The position numbers and the translations under genes are program-made. Shown piece after piece: positions 42,594-52,242 of a DNA stretch of 64,000 nt. The stretch is from the NCBI RefSeq assembly GCF_002868735.1, contig NZ_CP025611.1, positions 2,474,501 through 2,538,500 of the forward strand. Reading direction: 5' to 3'. The notes beneath the pieces were generated by a model. It was not told where the DNA came from, searched no databases, and saw only the letters and a program-made list of their open reading frames with translations. The stretch is from Niveispirillum cyanobacteriorum. GTDB lineage: Bacteria > Pseudomonadota > Alphaproteobacteria > Azospirillales > Azospirillaceae. The first letter of the stretch is position 1; each line of letters begins with the position of its first letter.

Positions 42594-44893
42594 TATGCAT
42601 CCGTGCGCGAGGCGCCATCCATGCCAGCCGTGAACGGATTGGCGGCGGCGCTTGAACCGGCACTGATATGCAGCACTTGCTGCGGGAAGGGAATGGTGAT
42701 GCCGTCAGCGTCGAACCGCTTTTTCATGCGGCGGTTGAACTCCCGCCCGATCCCCCACTGCTGTCCCGCCCGCGTCTTGATGCGGCCCTTGACCAGGACG
42801 GCGCTGTCCTGGAACGCGTCCACGCCGGCGATTTCCACAGGCCCCAGGATATTCGCCGCATATTCGGGTTCCGCCTGCATCTGCGCCCCGATATCTCGCA
42901 GCACGGCCACCACCTTGTCCGTGTCCACGGCATAATCGACGGTGACATTCAGGACATAGAAGCTGAAATCCTTGGTGCTGTTGGTAACCGTGGTGACGGA
43001 ACTGAACGGGATGGTGTGAACGGCACCGTCATAGCCGCGCAGGCGGATGGACCGGATGGACATGGCCTCTACCCCGCCCGACAGGCCGCCGACGGTGACG
43101 CTGTCACCGACCGAGATCGTATCTTCGATCAGGATGAACAGGCCGGTGATCACATCCTTGACCAGGGTCTGCGCCCCGAAACCGACGGCCAGACCGATGA
43201 CACCGGCACCGGCCAGCAGGGGCGCGATATTCACCCCCATTTCCGACAGCACGATCAGCCCCGCCATGGTGATCAGGAAGATGGTCAGGGCATTGCGCAA
43301 CAGCGGCAGCAGGGTACGCATCCGCGCGCTGCGCACCAGCCGCGCGCCCTGATCGTCAGTGGCATTCAGGTACCGAAGGATGGCGCCATTGACCATTTCC
43401 CAGACGACCAGCGCCAGGGTCAGCACCACCAGGATAGTCACGGCACTGGACGCCACCCGCTGCCCCAAGTCGGAACCCAGCCAGGACAGGGCATCGGCAC
43501 CCCAGGCCTGCAACAGCAGCAGCAGGGTGAACAGGGCCAGCACCGCCTGCGCCACCCGACGCAGGAAGGGCAGGTACCGGTTGGCCCGTTCCTCCAGCCC
43601 CGGATAGGCGGTGCGCACATCGCTGGGAACCTTCAGCCCCTGGTCCACCAGCCGGTCAAGCCCTTCTGACAGCAGGCGGGAGACGATCAGAATGGCACCC
43701 GTGACCAGGGTGGCGCGCAGCACGAAATCGAACCCGCCCGCAATCTCCAGCGCCCAGATCAGATAGACGGCACCCAGATAGAGGATGGCCAGGATGTGCC
43801 AGACATCGGCCAGCCTTTGCCGCACCATCGACAGGGCGGCATGGCGGCGGGCCTTTGCCGTGCTGGGCGGAGGCAGAGGTTCATCCCCGGCCGCCTCCCC
43901 GGCCAGGACGGCGCGCAAGGCCTCGTCATCCCCTGTTGGGGCCGGGGCCGTCCGGCCCCGCAATGTCTGCGCCACCGCTTCCCGGTTCTGCAGGATCAGA
44001 ACGATCAGCATGGCGGTGACCAGCAGGCCCACCAGCTTCAACCAGGCGGCATGCGGCGTGACGGGCAGGCCCAGCACGCGCATCGCCTCACCCACGAAAT
44101 AGCCGTAGACGCCGATGATGGTGACGCGGCGAATCCAGATCAGCAGATACTGCGCGGTTTCATCCGTCACGCGCGCCAGCCGCAGATTGACGGTGCTGGG
44201 TGACAGCAGCACCCGGCTGACCACCAGCACGCCCTGCACGATCAGACTGGCATTCAGGATGGTGAGCGACGCCAGTCGCACCGCGCGCGGCGCCTCCGTT
44301 GCCGACAACAGGCCAAACCCGGCCAGCGCGAAGGACGCCATGGGCAACAGGTCGATCACCAGCCGGGCCAGCAGCAACAGCAGCTTGGCCGGCAGGCCAC
44401 CCGGTGAACGCGCGCCCAGCGCCTTGCGGGGCCGGGCCAGCAGCCAGATCATGGCAAAGCGCGCGGCATAGCCGCCACCGATAATACCGGCCAGATGCAG
44501 GGCCAGCAGGCCCCAGGCATCGCGCTTGGCCGGGTCCGCCACCTGTTGGTTCAGCCAGCGCAGCGCATGCGGTGCGTCGATGACGGCGCGGCTGGCCGCC
44601 GCCACCTGCTGGCTGAACAGGTCGATCCGGTCCGACAAAGTATCCAGCGCCCGGCTTCCGATCGTCTCCGGCTCCGCCGCCGGCTTCTCCACCGCCTTCA
44701 ACGCCTTCAACTGCGCCAGCAGCGCGTCGCGCTGGGCCGGGTCCTCCAATGTCGTGATCAGCCGATCAACCTCAGCAGCGCTGGGTTTCTCATCACCGGG
44801 AGCGGCGTTCTGTGCCAGTGCGGGCGGGGCCCCCAACAGGGCAAACCCGAGAAGCAGGCAGGACAGAAGAAAGCGGATCGGGCGGGTCTGCAT
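42593..44893 (-). CDS. Large MscS-family mechanosensitive channel
   Basis: 766 aa. A signal peptide (LLSCLLLGFALLGAPPALA) is followed by a periplasmic helical segment (about 28-120), multiple membrane helices (about 125-530) and the C-terminal MscS core with pore-helix residues GAGVIGLAVGFGAQTLVKDVITGLFILIEDTISVGDSV and a cytoplasmic beta/alpha vestibule. YbiO/MscM-like size. It releases solutes under osmotic downshift. Co-directional with lysE. Confidence 0.88.
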   Translation of the reverse strand: MQTRPIRFLLSCLLLGFALLGAPPALAQNAAPGDEKPSAAEVDRLITTLEDPAQRDALLAQLKALKAVEKPAAEPETIGSRALDTLSDRIDLFSQQVAAASRAVIDAPHALRWLNQQVADPAKRDAWGLLALHLAGIIGGGYAARFAMIWLLARPRKALGARSPGGLPAKLLLLLARLVIDLLPMASFALAGFGLLSATEAPRAVRLASLTILNASLIVQGVLVVSRVLLSPSTVNLRLARVTDETAQYLLIWIRRVTIIGVYGYFVGEAMRVLGLPVTPHAAWLKLVGLLVTAMLIVLILQNREAVAQTLRGRTAPAPTGDDEALRAVLAGEAAGDEPLPPPSTAKARRHAALSMVRQRLADVWHILAILYLGAVYLIWALEIAGGFDFVLRATLVTGAILIVSRLLSEGLDRLVDQGLKVPSDVRTAYPGLEERANRYLPFLRRVAQAVLALFTLLLLLQAWGADALSWLGSDLGQRVASSAVTILVVLTLALVVWEMVNGAILRYLNATDDQGARLVRSARMRTLLPLLRNALTIFLITMAGLIVLSEMGVNIAPLLAGAGVIGLAVGFGAQTLVKDVITGLFILIEDTISVGDSVTVGGLSGGVEAMSIRSIRLRGYDGAVHTIPFSSVTTVTNSTKDFSFYVLNVTVDYAVDTDKVVAVLRDIGAQMQAEPEYAANILGPVEIAGVDAFQDSAVLVKGRIKTRAGQQWGIGREFNRRMKKRFDADGITIPFPQQVLHISAGSSAAANPFTAGMDGASRTDA

Positions 44894-45061
44894 GGGCAGG
44901 TCGGGCCTTTTGTTCCGAAAACCGAATGGGTCGCGACACCCAACATAGCAATCCTGGCCCGATGTTCCATGGGTAAGGCCATGTGTCTAACACCTCTCGT
45001 CCCGGCACGCCGGTCGCGCTATGTATCTGGCAAAGCAATCCAACAAACCTACGGACGATCC

Positions 45062-45724
45062 ATGTCAACCGCCGATACGCCCGAAAACCCGCCCAACGCC
45101 AAGCTGGTGGACGCCAAGCAGAAATGGGCTGAGGAAGGTCGCCTGATGACCGGCAGCGCTGCCCCGCGCGCCGACCGGTTGCCCCCCGGCCAGCGGGAGG
45201 TGAAGAACTGGCCCGTGCTGGATCTGGGTATCCAGCCGGAAATCGCGCTAGACCAGTGGGAATTGACCATCGACGGGCTGGTGGATAACCCCACCACCTG
45301 GGGCTGGGCACAGTTCAAGAGCCAGCCCCACTTTACCGACGTGTCGGACATCCACTGCGTCACTGCCTGGTCACGCTACGACAATCACTGGGAAGGCGTG
45401 TCGGCCAAGCATATTCTGGAGGTGGTGAAGCCCCTGCCGGAGGCAAGGCACATCGTCTTCCATTCCTATGATGGCTACACGACCAATGTCGCCCTGTCGG
45501 TGTTTGACGATAGTGACGTGCTGCTGGCCCATAGCTGGGAAGGCAAGCCGATCACGACAGAGCATGGCGGGCCGGTGCGGGTGATCATACCGAAATTCTA
45601 TTTCTGGAAATCCGCTAAATGGGTGAACCGCATCGAGTTCGTGGCTGAGGATCGGCCCGGCTTTTGGGAAGAACGCGGTTACCACAATGAGGGCGATCCC
45701 TGGACCGAACAGCGCTATAGCTGA
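45062..45724 (+). CDS. Sulfite-oxidase-like molybdopterin oxidoreductase, cytosolic form
   Basis: 220 aa from the ATG at 45062; the longer open frame to 44495 runs antisense through the channel gene and is rejected. The Mo-binding region includes Cys99 in DIHCVTAWSRYDNHWEGV, and a C-terminal PVRVIIPKFYFWKSAKWVNRIEF typical of the family. No Tat signal is visible, unlike MsrP, and no heme subunit is adjacent. Reaction unknown; may reduce or oxidise sulfur or N-hydroxylated compounds. Confidence 0.85.
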   Translation: MSTADTPENPPNAKLVDAKQKWAEEGRLMTGSAAPRADRLPPGQREVKNWPVLDLGIQPEIALDQWELTIDGLVDNPTTWGWAQFKSQPHFTDVSDIHCVTAWSRYDNHWEGVSAKHILEVVKPLPEARHIVFHSYDGYTTNVALSVFDDSDVLLAHSWEGKPITTEHGGPVRVIIPKFYFWKSAKWVNRIEFVAEDRPGFWEERGYHNEGDPWTEQRYS

Positions 45725-45786
45725 GGCGGGGTAACCGATTCGGTCCGTTGCCAGATGGCGGCGTCGGGCTTATATTCAGGAAGGTT

Positions 45787-45812
45787 GCCGGGACAGTTGG
45801 CGCTGCCCCGGC
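45787..45812 (-). terminator. Hairpin after the 28-codon minus-strand frame
   Basis: On the minus strand GCCGGGGCAG pairs with CTGTCCCGGC (10 pairs including one G-U) around CGCCAA. The plus-strand version has an A-C mismatch, so the minus transcript folds better. It lies 6 bases beyond the stop of the small frame. No U-run. Confidence 0.45.
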
Positions 45813-45818
45813 TCCCCC

Positions 45819-45905
45819 TTAGAACCGGATCACAAGGCGCAGGCTGATGCCGAAGCCTTTGAACACCAGTTCTATGGAACGGGGTTGCTTAGGTTCAGTA
45901 AGCAT
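45819..45905 (-). CDS. Possible 28-aa small protein
   Basis: ATG at 45905 to TAA at 45819. AGGAG and AAGG lie just upstream of the ATG, a strong Shine-Dalgarno. The peptide starts MLTEPKQPRSIELV and ends in a hydrophobic, basic stretch (KGFGISLRLVIRF) that could be amphipathic. A hairpin follows. It sits in the 337-base gap between the oxidoreductase and rnr genes; a second hairpin (45927-45947, GGGGGTGG with CCGCCCCC) is upstream. No known family. Confidence 0.4.
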   Translation of the reverse strand: MLTEPKQPRSIELVFKGFGISLRLVIRF

Positions 45906-46061
45906 CCTTCTCGCTCCTGTGTGCCGGGGGGTGGCCAATCCGCCCCCTGTTACACCACGAGGAATAGAATAGGCGAACGCTGATTCCTCTTGAAGGAACC
46001 TATCGGCGTCTCGCCTATTTTTTTGCCTTCAGCCCATCTTGTACACGCGGACATCATTCCC

Positions 46062-48353
46062 TTGAAAAATCCCAAGAAAGAAGCCCCCTTCCCCACCAAG
46101 GATCAGGTCCTGGAGTTCATCCGGGAAAGTCCGTACCCGGTGGGCAAGCGGGAGATTGCGCGCGCCTTTCACATCAGCGGTGATGACCGTGTCGCGCTGA
46201 AGGAACTGCTGCGCGATCTGGAAGGGGATGGAACCATTGAGAAGGGCGGGCGCCGCCGTTTGGCCCCGCCGGCCAGCCTGCCGCCCGTGGGTGTGGTGAT
46301 TGTCACGGGCGTGGATGGTGATGGGGAGGTGATCGCCCGACCGTTGAACTGGTCCGACCCGGACCGAGAACCGCCGCGCATCCTGATGAAACCGGAACGG
46401 CGCGGCACCCCTGCTTTGGGTGAGGGGGACCGGGCGCTGGCCCGGCTGGCCCGCATCCGCGACGACCTGTATGAGGGCCGCACCATCAAGAAGCTGGGCG
46501 GGGATCAGACAGCGCAGATCGTGGGTGTGTATGAGCTGGGTCCCGATGGTGGTCGGTTGCGCCCTGCTGACCGAAGGGCCAAGGCGGAGTTCGTCATCCT
46601 GCCCCAGAATGCCATGGACGCGGCACCCGGCGATCTGGTGGTGGCGGAGGTTCTGCCGTCCTCCCGCCATGGCCTGAAACAGGCGCGCGTGGTGGAAGTG
46701 CTGGGCGGGATTGACCAGCCCAAGGCCATCAGCCTGATCGCCATCCACCAGCATGGCATTCCGGTTCATTTCCCACCGGCCGCCATTGAACAGGCGGAGG
46801 CCGCGACGGAGCCGACCCTGTCCGGTCGCACCGACCTGCGCGATATCCCGCTGGTCACCATCGATGGGGCCGATGCGCGCGATTTCGACGATGCCGTGTT
46901 TGCTGAAAAGGATACGGACCCCAATAATGCGGGCGGCTGGCACCTGCTGGTCGCCATTGCCGACGTGTCGGCCTATGTCACGCCGGGCAGCCCGCTGGAC
47001 AAATCGGCGCTGGATCGCGGCAATAGCTGCTATTTCCCCGACCGCGTCGTGCCGATGCTGCCCGAGGCACTGTCGAATGAGCTGTGCAGCCTGAAGCCCG
47101 GTGTCAACCGCGCCTGCCTGGCGGTCCATATCTGGATCGACGCGTCAGGCCGGATCAAGCGGCACCGGTTCGTGCGTGGCCTGATGCGCTCTGCCGCACG
47201 CCTGACCTATGAACAGGTGCAGGAAGCGTTCGACGGCGCGCCCGACGATTTGACCGGCCCGCTGCTGGACCCGGTCATCCGCCCGCTCTATGGCGCCTAT
47301 GAAGTGCTGGCGCAGGCGCGGGCCAAGCGCGGCACGCTGGAGCTGGACCTGCCCGAACGCAAGGTGCGGATTGGGGAGGATGGCAAGGTGGCGGAAATCG
47401 GGGTGCGTGCCCGGTTCGACAGTCACCGCCTGATTGAGGAATTTATGATCGCCGCCAATGTCGCGGCGGCAGAGGCGCTGGAGGCGCGCGACACGCCCCT
47501 ACTCTATCGTGTCCATGCCGAACCGGCCCTGGACAAGCTGGAACCGCTGCGCGAGTTCTTGAAGACCATGGGCTATAATCTAGCCAAGGGCACCTTGATG
47601 CGGCCCGCGGCCTTCACCAACATCCTGGACAAGGCCAAGGACACGCCGGAGTCAGAGATGATCAGCACGGTCATCCTGCGCTCCCAGGCGCAGGCCGTGT
47701 ATCAGCCCGACAATATCGGCCATTTCGGTCTGGCGCTGGAGCGCTACGCCCATTTCACCAGCCCGATCCGCCGCTATGCCGACCTGATCGTGCATCGCGC
47801 CCTGGTGCGTGCCTATCACCTGGGTGATGGCGGCCTCAGCGATGAGGAGATGGGCAAGCTGGACAAGATCGGGGAGCAGATCTCCGGCACCGAACGCCGC
47901 GCGGCGGACGCGGAACGCGATGCGCTGGACCGCTATGTTGCCTCATACCTGTCCGACCGGGTGGGGGCGACCTTCAGCGGCAAGATCAGTGGTGTGTCGA
48001 ATTTCGGTCTGTTCGTCAGCCTGGATGAAACGGGGGCGGACGGGATCGTGCCCGTCTCCACCCTGCCCGATGATTTCTACGACCATGACCAGGTTCATCA
48101 CTGCCTGCTGGGCCGCCGTCATCGCCGCGTGTTCAAGCTGGGGGAGCTGGTGAAAATCCGGCTGATCGAGGCCGATGCCATCACCGGCTCCATGGTCTTC
48201 CGCCTATTGAACCCGGACGGGACGGAGATGCCGGGCGGGCGTGGGTCGGGCACAGGGGTATCGCGCCGGGGCCGTCCGGAACGGCGGAGAGAGAGGGCAG
48301 AGGCCGAGCCGTCAGGCATGGATATGCCAAAGCCGCCGCGCCGCCGGCGATAG
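46062..48353 (+). CDS. rnr: Ribonuclease R
   Basis: 763 aa from TTG at 46062 (MKNPKKEAPFPTKDQVLEFI), which matches where RNase R proteins begin; a TTG at 45990 would add 24 unrelated residues, and no ATG is available. Domains: N-terminal winged helix, cold-shock domains, RNB catalytic domain with DGADARDFDDAVF Asp cluster (about 270-600), S1 domain (about 630-710: FSGKISGVSNFGLFVSL) and a basic tail. Processive 3'-5' exonuclease for structured RNA. Ends 13 bases from convergent ynfA. Confidence 0.93.
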   Translation: MKNPKKEAPFPTKDQVLEFIRESPYPVGKREIARAFHISGDDRVALKELLRDLEGDGTIEKGGRRRLAPPASLPPVGVVIVTGVDGDGEVIARPLNWSDPDREPPRILMKPERRGTPALGEGDRALARLARIRDDLYEGRTIKKLGGDQTAQIVGVYELGPDGGRLRPADRRAKAEFVILPQNAMDAAPGDLVVAEVLPSSRHGLKQARVVEVLGGIDQPKAISLIAIHQHGIPVHFPPAAIEQAEAATEPTLSGRTDLRDIPLVTIDGADARDFDDAVFAEKDTDPNNAGGWHLLVAIADVSAYVTPGSPLDKSALDRGNSCYFPDRVVPMLPEALSNELCSLKPGVNRACLAVHIWIDASGRIKRHRFVRGLMRSAARLTYEQVQEAFDGAPDDLTGPLLDPVIRPLYGAYEVLAQARAKRGTLELDLPERKVRIGEDGKVAEIGVRARFDSHRLIEEFMIAANVAAAEALEARDTPLLYRVHAEPALDKLEPLREFLKTMGYNLAKGTLMRPAAFTNILDKAKDTPESEMISTVILRSQAQAVYQPDNIGHFGLALERYAHFTSPIRRYADLIVHRALVRAYHLGDGGLSDEEMGKLDKIGEQISGTERRAADAERDALDRYVASYLSDRVGATFSGKISGVSNFGLFVSLDETGADGIVPVSTLPDDFYDHDQVHHCLLGRRHRRVFKLGELVKIRLIEADAITGSMVFRLLNPDGTEMPGGRGSGTGVSRRGRPERRRERAEAEPSGMDMPKPPRRRR

Positions 48354-48366
48354 AAAAGGGAGCGGC

Positions 48367-48699
48367 TTACGCCCCCCGCGGCGCCCACAGGATAGTGGCA
48401 GCACCAACGAGGCATAAGGCGGCACCGGTCAGGTCCCAACGGTCGGGCCGCTGCCCCTCCACCAGCCACATCCAGACCAGCGAAGCGGCGATATAGATCC
48501 CGCCATAGGCGGCGAAGGCCCGGCCCGCCGCGTCAGCAGGCACCCGTGTCAGGACCCAGGCGAACAGGGCAAGACTGGCCATGCCGGGGACCAGCCACAG
48601 GGCGGACCGCCCGTCGCGCATCCAGGCCCAGAAGGCAAAACAGCCGGCGATTTCCGCAAACGCGGCCAGGGCATAGAGCAGGATGGTGCCGCCGGCCAC
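48367..48699 (-). CDS. YnfA/UPF0060 membrane protein
   Basis: 110 aa, four hydrophobic helices. The family signature [25 protein letters not shown] and [27 protein letters not shown] is complete. YnfA resembles small multidrug-resistance transporters and some members export dyes or antiseptics. Lies 7 bases after prmA on the same strand. Confidence 0.92.
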   Translation of the reverse strand: MAGGTILLYALAAFAEIAGCFAFWAWMRDGRSALWLVPGMASLALFAWVLTRVPADAAGRAFAAYGGIYIAASLVWMWLVEGQRPDRWDLTGAALCLVGAATILWAPRGA

Positions 48700-48706
48700 C
48701 GGCCCC

Positions 48707-49585
48707 TCAGCCCTTTTTCAGGACCAGGGTGGACCAGTCGCCCAGGCGGAAACGCTTGACCAGACGCAGGCCCTGCGCGCGGTGGGCATTGATCACCAGC
48801 GGTTCCTGACGGTGCAGCAGACCCGACAGGATGGCGGTGCCGCCCGGCGACAGGAAGCGGTTCAGGTCCGGCGACATCCGGGCCAGCGGGCGGGCCAGGA
48901 TGTTGGCGACGATCAGGTCGAACTTGCCATGGCGGCGCACCGCCTCGGCGGCATAGCCGTTTGCAGCGTAGAGCTTCACCAGCTTGTGCACGCGGTTCAG
49001 CTGCGCATTCTCCGTCGCGATCTCAATCGACAGCTCGTCGATATCGACGCCGATCACCGGCTTGTGCGCCAGCTTGGCGATGGCGAAGGCCAGGATGCCG
49101 GAGCCACAGCCCATGTCCAGCGCGCTGCGGAAACTGTCGCGCCCGCGAGAGGCCAGTTCGGAAATGGCGCGCAGGCAGCCCTGCGTCGTCGCATGCTCAC
49201 CCGACCCGAAGGCCATGGCCGCCTCGATCTGCAGGCCCATTTTACCCTTAGGCACCGGCTTCTTGTGATGGCTGCCATGGATGAAGAAACGCCCGGCCTC
49301 AATCGGCGGGAAAGACAGATAGGTCTGGGTCACCCAGTCGATGGGGGCCAGGGGCTCCTTGGTCAGTTCCGGCTCATTGATGCCATGGGCGGCCGCCAGC
49401 ACGGCTAGTTTCAGGCCGATGCGGTTGGTGTCGGGCTCATTATAGGAGGTGCACTCGATCAGCCACTGGCCGCCCTCCTGCAACTCAAAGGTGGAGACGG
49501 CGTCCACATGTGGTTCCACCATGTCGGCGAAAACAGGGACCAGCGCCTCCGGCACCTCGAACGCGACACGCCACATCGGCTGCAT
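48707..49585 (-). CDS. prmA: Ribosomal protein L11 methyltransferase PrmA
   Basis: 292 aa from the ATG at 49585 with GGAG upstream. PrmA motifs: [16 protein letters not shown], the SAM site [37 protein letters not shown] and [10 protein letters not shown]. Trimethylates L11 on the large ribosomal subunit. Followed by ynfA. Confidence 0.94.
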   Translation of the reverse strand: MQPMWRVAFEVPEALVPVFADMVEPHVDAVSTFELQEGGQWLIECTSYNEPDTNRIGLKLAVLAAAHGINEPELTKEPLAPIDWVTQTYLSFPPIEAGRFFIHGSHHKKPVPKGKMGLQIEAAMAFGSGEHATTQGCLRAISELASRGRDSFRSALDMGCGSGILAFAIAKLAHKPVIGVDIDELSIEIATENAQLNRVHKLVKLYAANGYAAEAVRRHGKFDLIVANILARPLARMSPDLNRFLSPGGTAILSGLLHRQEPLVINAHRAQGLRLVKRFRLGDWSTLVLKKG

Positions 49586-49637
49586 GTAACTCTCCGCCCG
49601 TAAACCTGACAAAACCAAGGATGATGGCCTTTCTAGT

Positions 49638-49671
49638 CGCAAAGCCGGCAGGCCGGCAATGGCGCTTTGCG
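49638..49671. repeat. Inverted repeat upstream of prmA and the TonB receptor gene
   Basis: CGCAAAGC (49638-49645) pairs with GCTTTGCG (49664-49671) with further pairing inside (GCCGGC repeated). A second short hairpin, CCTTCCG-TTA-CGGAAGG, lies near 49714-49730. Both sit in the 290-base divergent gap 49586-49875, which also contains AT-rich promoter-like sequence (TTGAAATATAACAATG) before the receptor gene. Confidence 0.45.
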
Positions 49672-49875
49672 GCGGGGACATCTGCGGTGGCGGCGGGGAT
49701 TTAAGGGTCCCGACCTTCCGTTACGGAAGGCGTATGTAGCGCAAGCCGTTAACGCAACCGCGCAACAGAACCATCATGGTTTCGACGGAAACACGTCAAA
49801 TCATTGAAATATAACAATGCTATCCGCCCATTGTGCGCCGCAGCAACCATGCCGGCGACCGAAGGGATGCCTATA

Positions 49876-52128
49876 ATGAACCATCGTCAGCTGATCCTGG
49901 GAACGGCGCTCGCCACCCTGTTCGCCGTCTCTCCCGCCTTTGCGCAGACCGCGCAGGTGGCCGAAGCCGCCCCGATGCTGGAAGAGATCATCGTTTATGG
50001 CCGTGGCGAGGCCCGGCAGGTGCAGGGTGTGACCCAGGCCGCCATCGCCCTGGAAGCACCGGGCACCAGCCCCCTGAAGGCCATCGAGAACCTGCCCGGC
50101 GTCAGCTTCCAGTCGGCCGATCCGTTCGGTGCCTATGAATGGTCGACCCGCATCACCATCCGCGGCTTTAACCAGAACCAGCTGGGTTTCACGCTGGATG
50201 GGGTGCCGCTGGGCGACATGTCCTATGGCAACCATAATGGCCTGCATATCTCCCGCGCCATCAGCTCTGAGAACATCGACCAGGTGACGGTGGCGCAGGG
50301 CGCCGGCTCGCTGGCCACCGCATCGACCAGCAATCTGGGCGGTACCGTGCAGTTCACCTCGCGTCGTCCGGCCAAGGAAGCCGGCGCCTATATCGCAGGC
50401 ACGCTGGGCAGCGAGAAGACGGGCCGTGGCTTCGTGCGCCTGGAAACGGGTGAGCTGTCCACCGGCACCAGCGCCTATGTCAGCTATACCCGCCAGAATG
50501 CTGACAAGTGGAAGGGCAATGGCGTCCAGAAGCAGGACCAGCTGAATTTCAAGGTCGTGCAGACCGTGGGTGAGGGTGAGATCAGCGCCTGGGTCAACTG
50601 GTCCGACCGGGCCGAGAATGACTATCAGGACCTGTCGAAGGAAATGATCAACCGCCTGGGCTATAACTGGGACAATTTCGCGAAGGATTGGGCCACGGCC
50701 CTGCGCGTCGCCGATATCTATAATGGCCTCGCCACCGGTCCCTATCCGGGCAAGATCACGTCCGTGGATGATGCCTATTACGATGCGGCGGGCCTGCGTG
50801 AGGATACAATTGGCGCCGTCAATCTGGCCTACCCGCTGACCGACGCGGTGAAGCTGGATGTTACGGGCTATGCCCATAAGAATGACGGCCAGGGTCTATG
50901 GTTCACGCCCTATGTGGTGACGCCGGGCGGGGCGCCCATGTCCATCCGCACCACTGAATATGGCATTGAACGGTACGGTGCCGTCAGCCAGTTGACGGCA
51001 GAGATTGGCGACCACACGGTCAGCGGCGGCTTCTGGTTCGAACAGAATGATTTCGCCCATGCCCGCCGCTTCTATGGGCTGAACCGCGCCAGCCCGGGCC
51101 GTTCCTCCACGCAGTTCCAGCGCGGGGCCATGGCCACGCAGTGGCAGTATGATTTCGACACCGAAACCCGGCAGTTCAACCTGTCGGACAGCTGGAAGGT
51201 CATGGACGCCCTAACCGTAACCGCAGGTTTCAAGGCCGTGAAGGTGGAAAACACCGCCAAGACCCTGGTCGGCCCCGTCAAGAACGGAACCATCAAGGCC
51301 AAGGACAATTTCCTGCCGCAGGCCGGCTTCGTCTATGAGCTGACCAACGAACACCAGATCTTCGGCTCCTATGCCGAGAATATCCGCACCTTTGAAAGCT
51401 CCAACACCGGTGGCCCCTTCTCCACCAGCCAGGACGGCTTTAATGCCATCCGCAACAGTCTGGAACCGGAAACCAGCCGCACCATCGAGCTGGGCTGGCG
51501 CTTCAATGCGGGCATTGTGAAGGGCGTGGTCGCCGCTTATGACGTGCAGTTCGATGACCGCCTGCTGGCCCTGACCCTGGGGCCGGGGATCGTCGGCAAC
51601 CCGTCGGCCCTGCAGAATGTCGGTGGTGTCTCCACGCGCGGTATCGAGGCGGGTGCGACCATCGAGGTGACGGACGCTGTCTCCATCGTTGCCTCCTACA
51701 CCTACAATGACAGCACCTATGACGATAACGTCTTCAGCGCGACGGGGGCCGTGACGGCGGCAACCGATGGCAAGACGGTCGTCAACGCGCCCAAAAACCT
51801 GCTGCGCGGTGAGCTGAAGTACGACGATGGCAATCTCTACGCGTCGGCCAGCGCTGCCTATACCGGCAAGCGTTACTACACCTACCTGAACGACGCCTCC
51901 GTCGAAGGCTATACCCTGGCGGAGATCAGCCTTGGTTACCGGTTCGAAGGCAATGCCTGGGCAGAAGGGACCGAGCTGCAGGCCAATGTGACCAACCTGT
52001 TTGACAAAAAGTACATCTCCACCATCGGCTCCAACGGCTTCACCAACAGCGATCCGACAGGCACGTCCCAGACCCTGCTGGCCGGTGCGCCGCGTCAGTT
52101 CTTCGTGTCGGTGAAGAAGCAGTTCTAA
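49876..52128 (+). CDS. TonB-dependent outer-membrane receptor
   Basis: 750 aa from the ATG at 49876 (GAAGGGA upstream). Signal peptide ends near AFAQ. TonB-box-like EEIIVYGRG (about 36-44), plug domain (about 50-160: RITIRGFNQNQLGFTLDGVPLGD) and a 22-strand barrel ending with the terminal Phe. Imports a ligand across the outer membrane using TonB energy. A PhoD-type phosphatase gene follows, so an organic phosphate or metal-phosphate ligand is possible (inference). Two hairpins separate the genes. Confidence 0.92.
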   Translation: MNHRQLILGTALATLFAVSPAFAQTAQVAEAAPMLEEIIVYGRGEARQVQGVTQAAIALEAPGTSPLKAIENLPGVSFQSADPFGAYEWSTRITIRGFNQNQLGFTLDGVPLGDMSYGNHNGLHISRAISSENIDQVTVAQGAGSLATASTSNLGGTVQFTSRRPAKEAGAYIAGTLGSEKTGRGFVRLETGELSTGTSAYVSYTRQNADKWKGNGVQKQDQLNFKVVQTVGEGEISAWVNWSDRAENDYQDLSKEMINRLGYNWDNFAKDWATALRVADIYNGLATGPYPGKITSVDDAYYDAAGLREDTIGAVNLAYPLTDAVKLDVTGYAHKNDGQGLWFTPYVVTPGGAPMSIRTTEYGIERYGAVSQLTAEIGDHTVSGGFWFEQNDFAHARRFYGLNRASPGRSSTQFQRGAMATQWQYDFDTETRQFNLSDSWKVMDALTVTAGFKAVKVENTAKTLVGPVKNGTIKAKDNFLPQAGFVYELTNEHQIFGSYAENIRTFESSNTGGPFSTSQDGFNAIRNSLEPETSRTIELGWRFNAGIVKGVVAAYDVQFDDRLLALTLGPGIVGNPSALQNVGGVSTRGIEAGATIEVTDAVSIVASYTYNDSTYDDNVFSATGAVTAATDGKTVVNAPKNLLRGELKYDDGNLYASASAAYTGKRYYTYLNDASVEGYTLAEISLGYRFEGNAWAEGTELQANVTNLFDKKYISTIGSNGFTNSDPTGTSQTLLAGAPRQFFVSVKKQF

Positions 52129-52144
52129 GTTTTCACGTTCCTCA

Positions 52145-52168
52145 GGTGCCGGCATGGTCGCCGGCACC
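52145..52168 (+). terminator. Intrinsic terminator after the TonB receptor gene
   Basis: GGTGCCGGC (52145-52153) pairs perfectly with GCCGGCACC (52160-52168) around ATGGTC, followed by CTTTGTCTGTCT. A second hairpin, GGGGCGG (52200-52206) with CCGCCCC (52216-52222) then TTCTTT, follows, so transcription into the phosphatase gene is probably reduced. Confidence 0.75.
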
Positions 52169-52242
52169 CTTTGTCTGTCTCTCTTCCCTTTTTGAAACTG
52201 GGGCGGGCCGTGGGTCCGCCCCTTCTTTCATCTGGAGGCCCC

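Noticed and set aside
44495-45061. 189-codon N-terminal extension of the sulfite-oxidase-like gene
   Set aside because: It lies antisense to the mechanosensitive channel gene; the real protein starts at the ATG at 45062, where the family homology begins.
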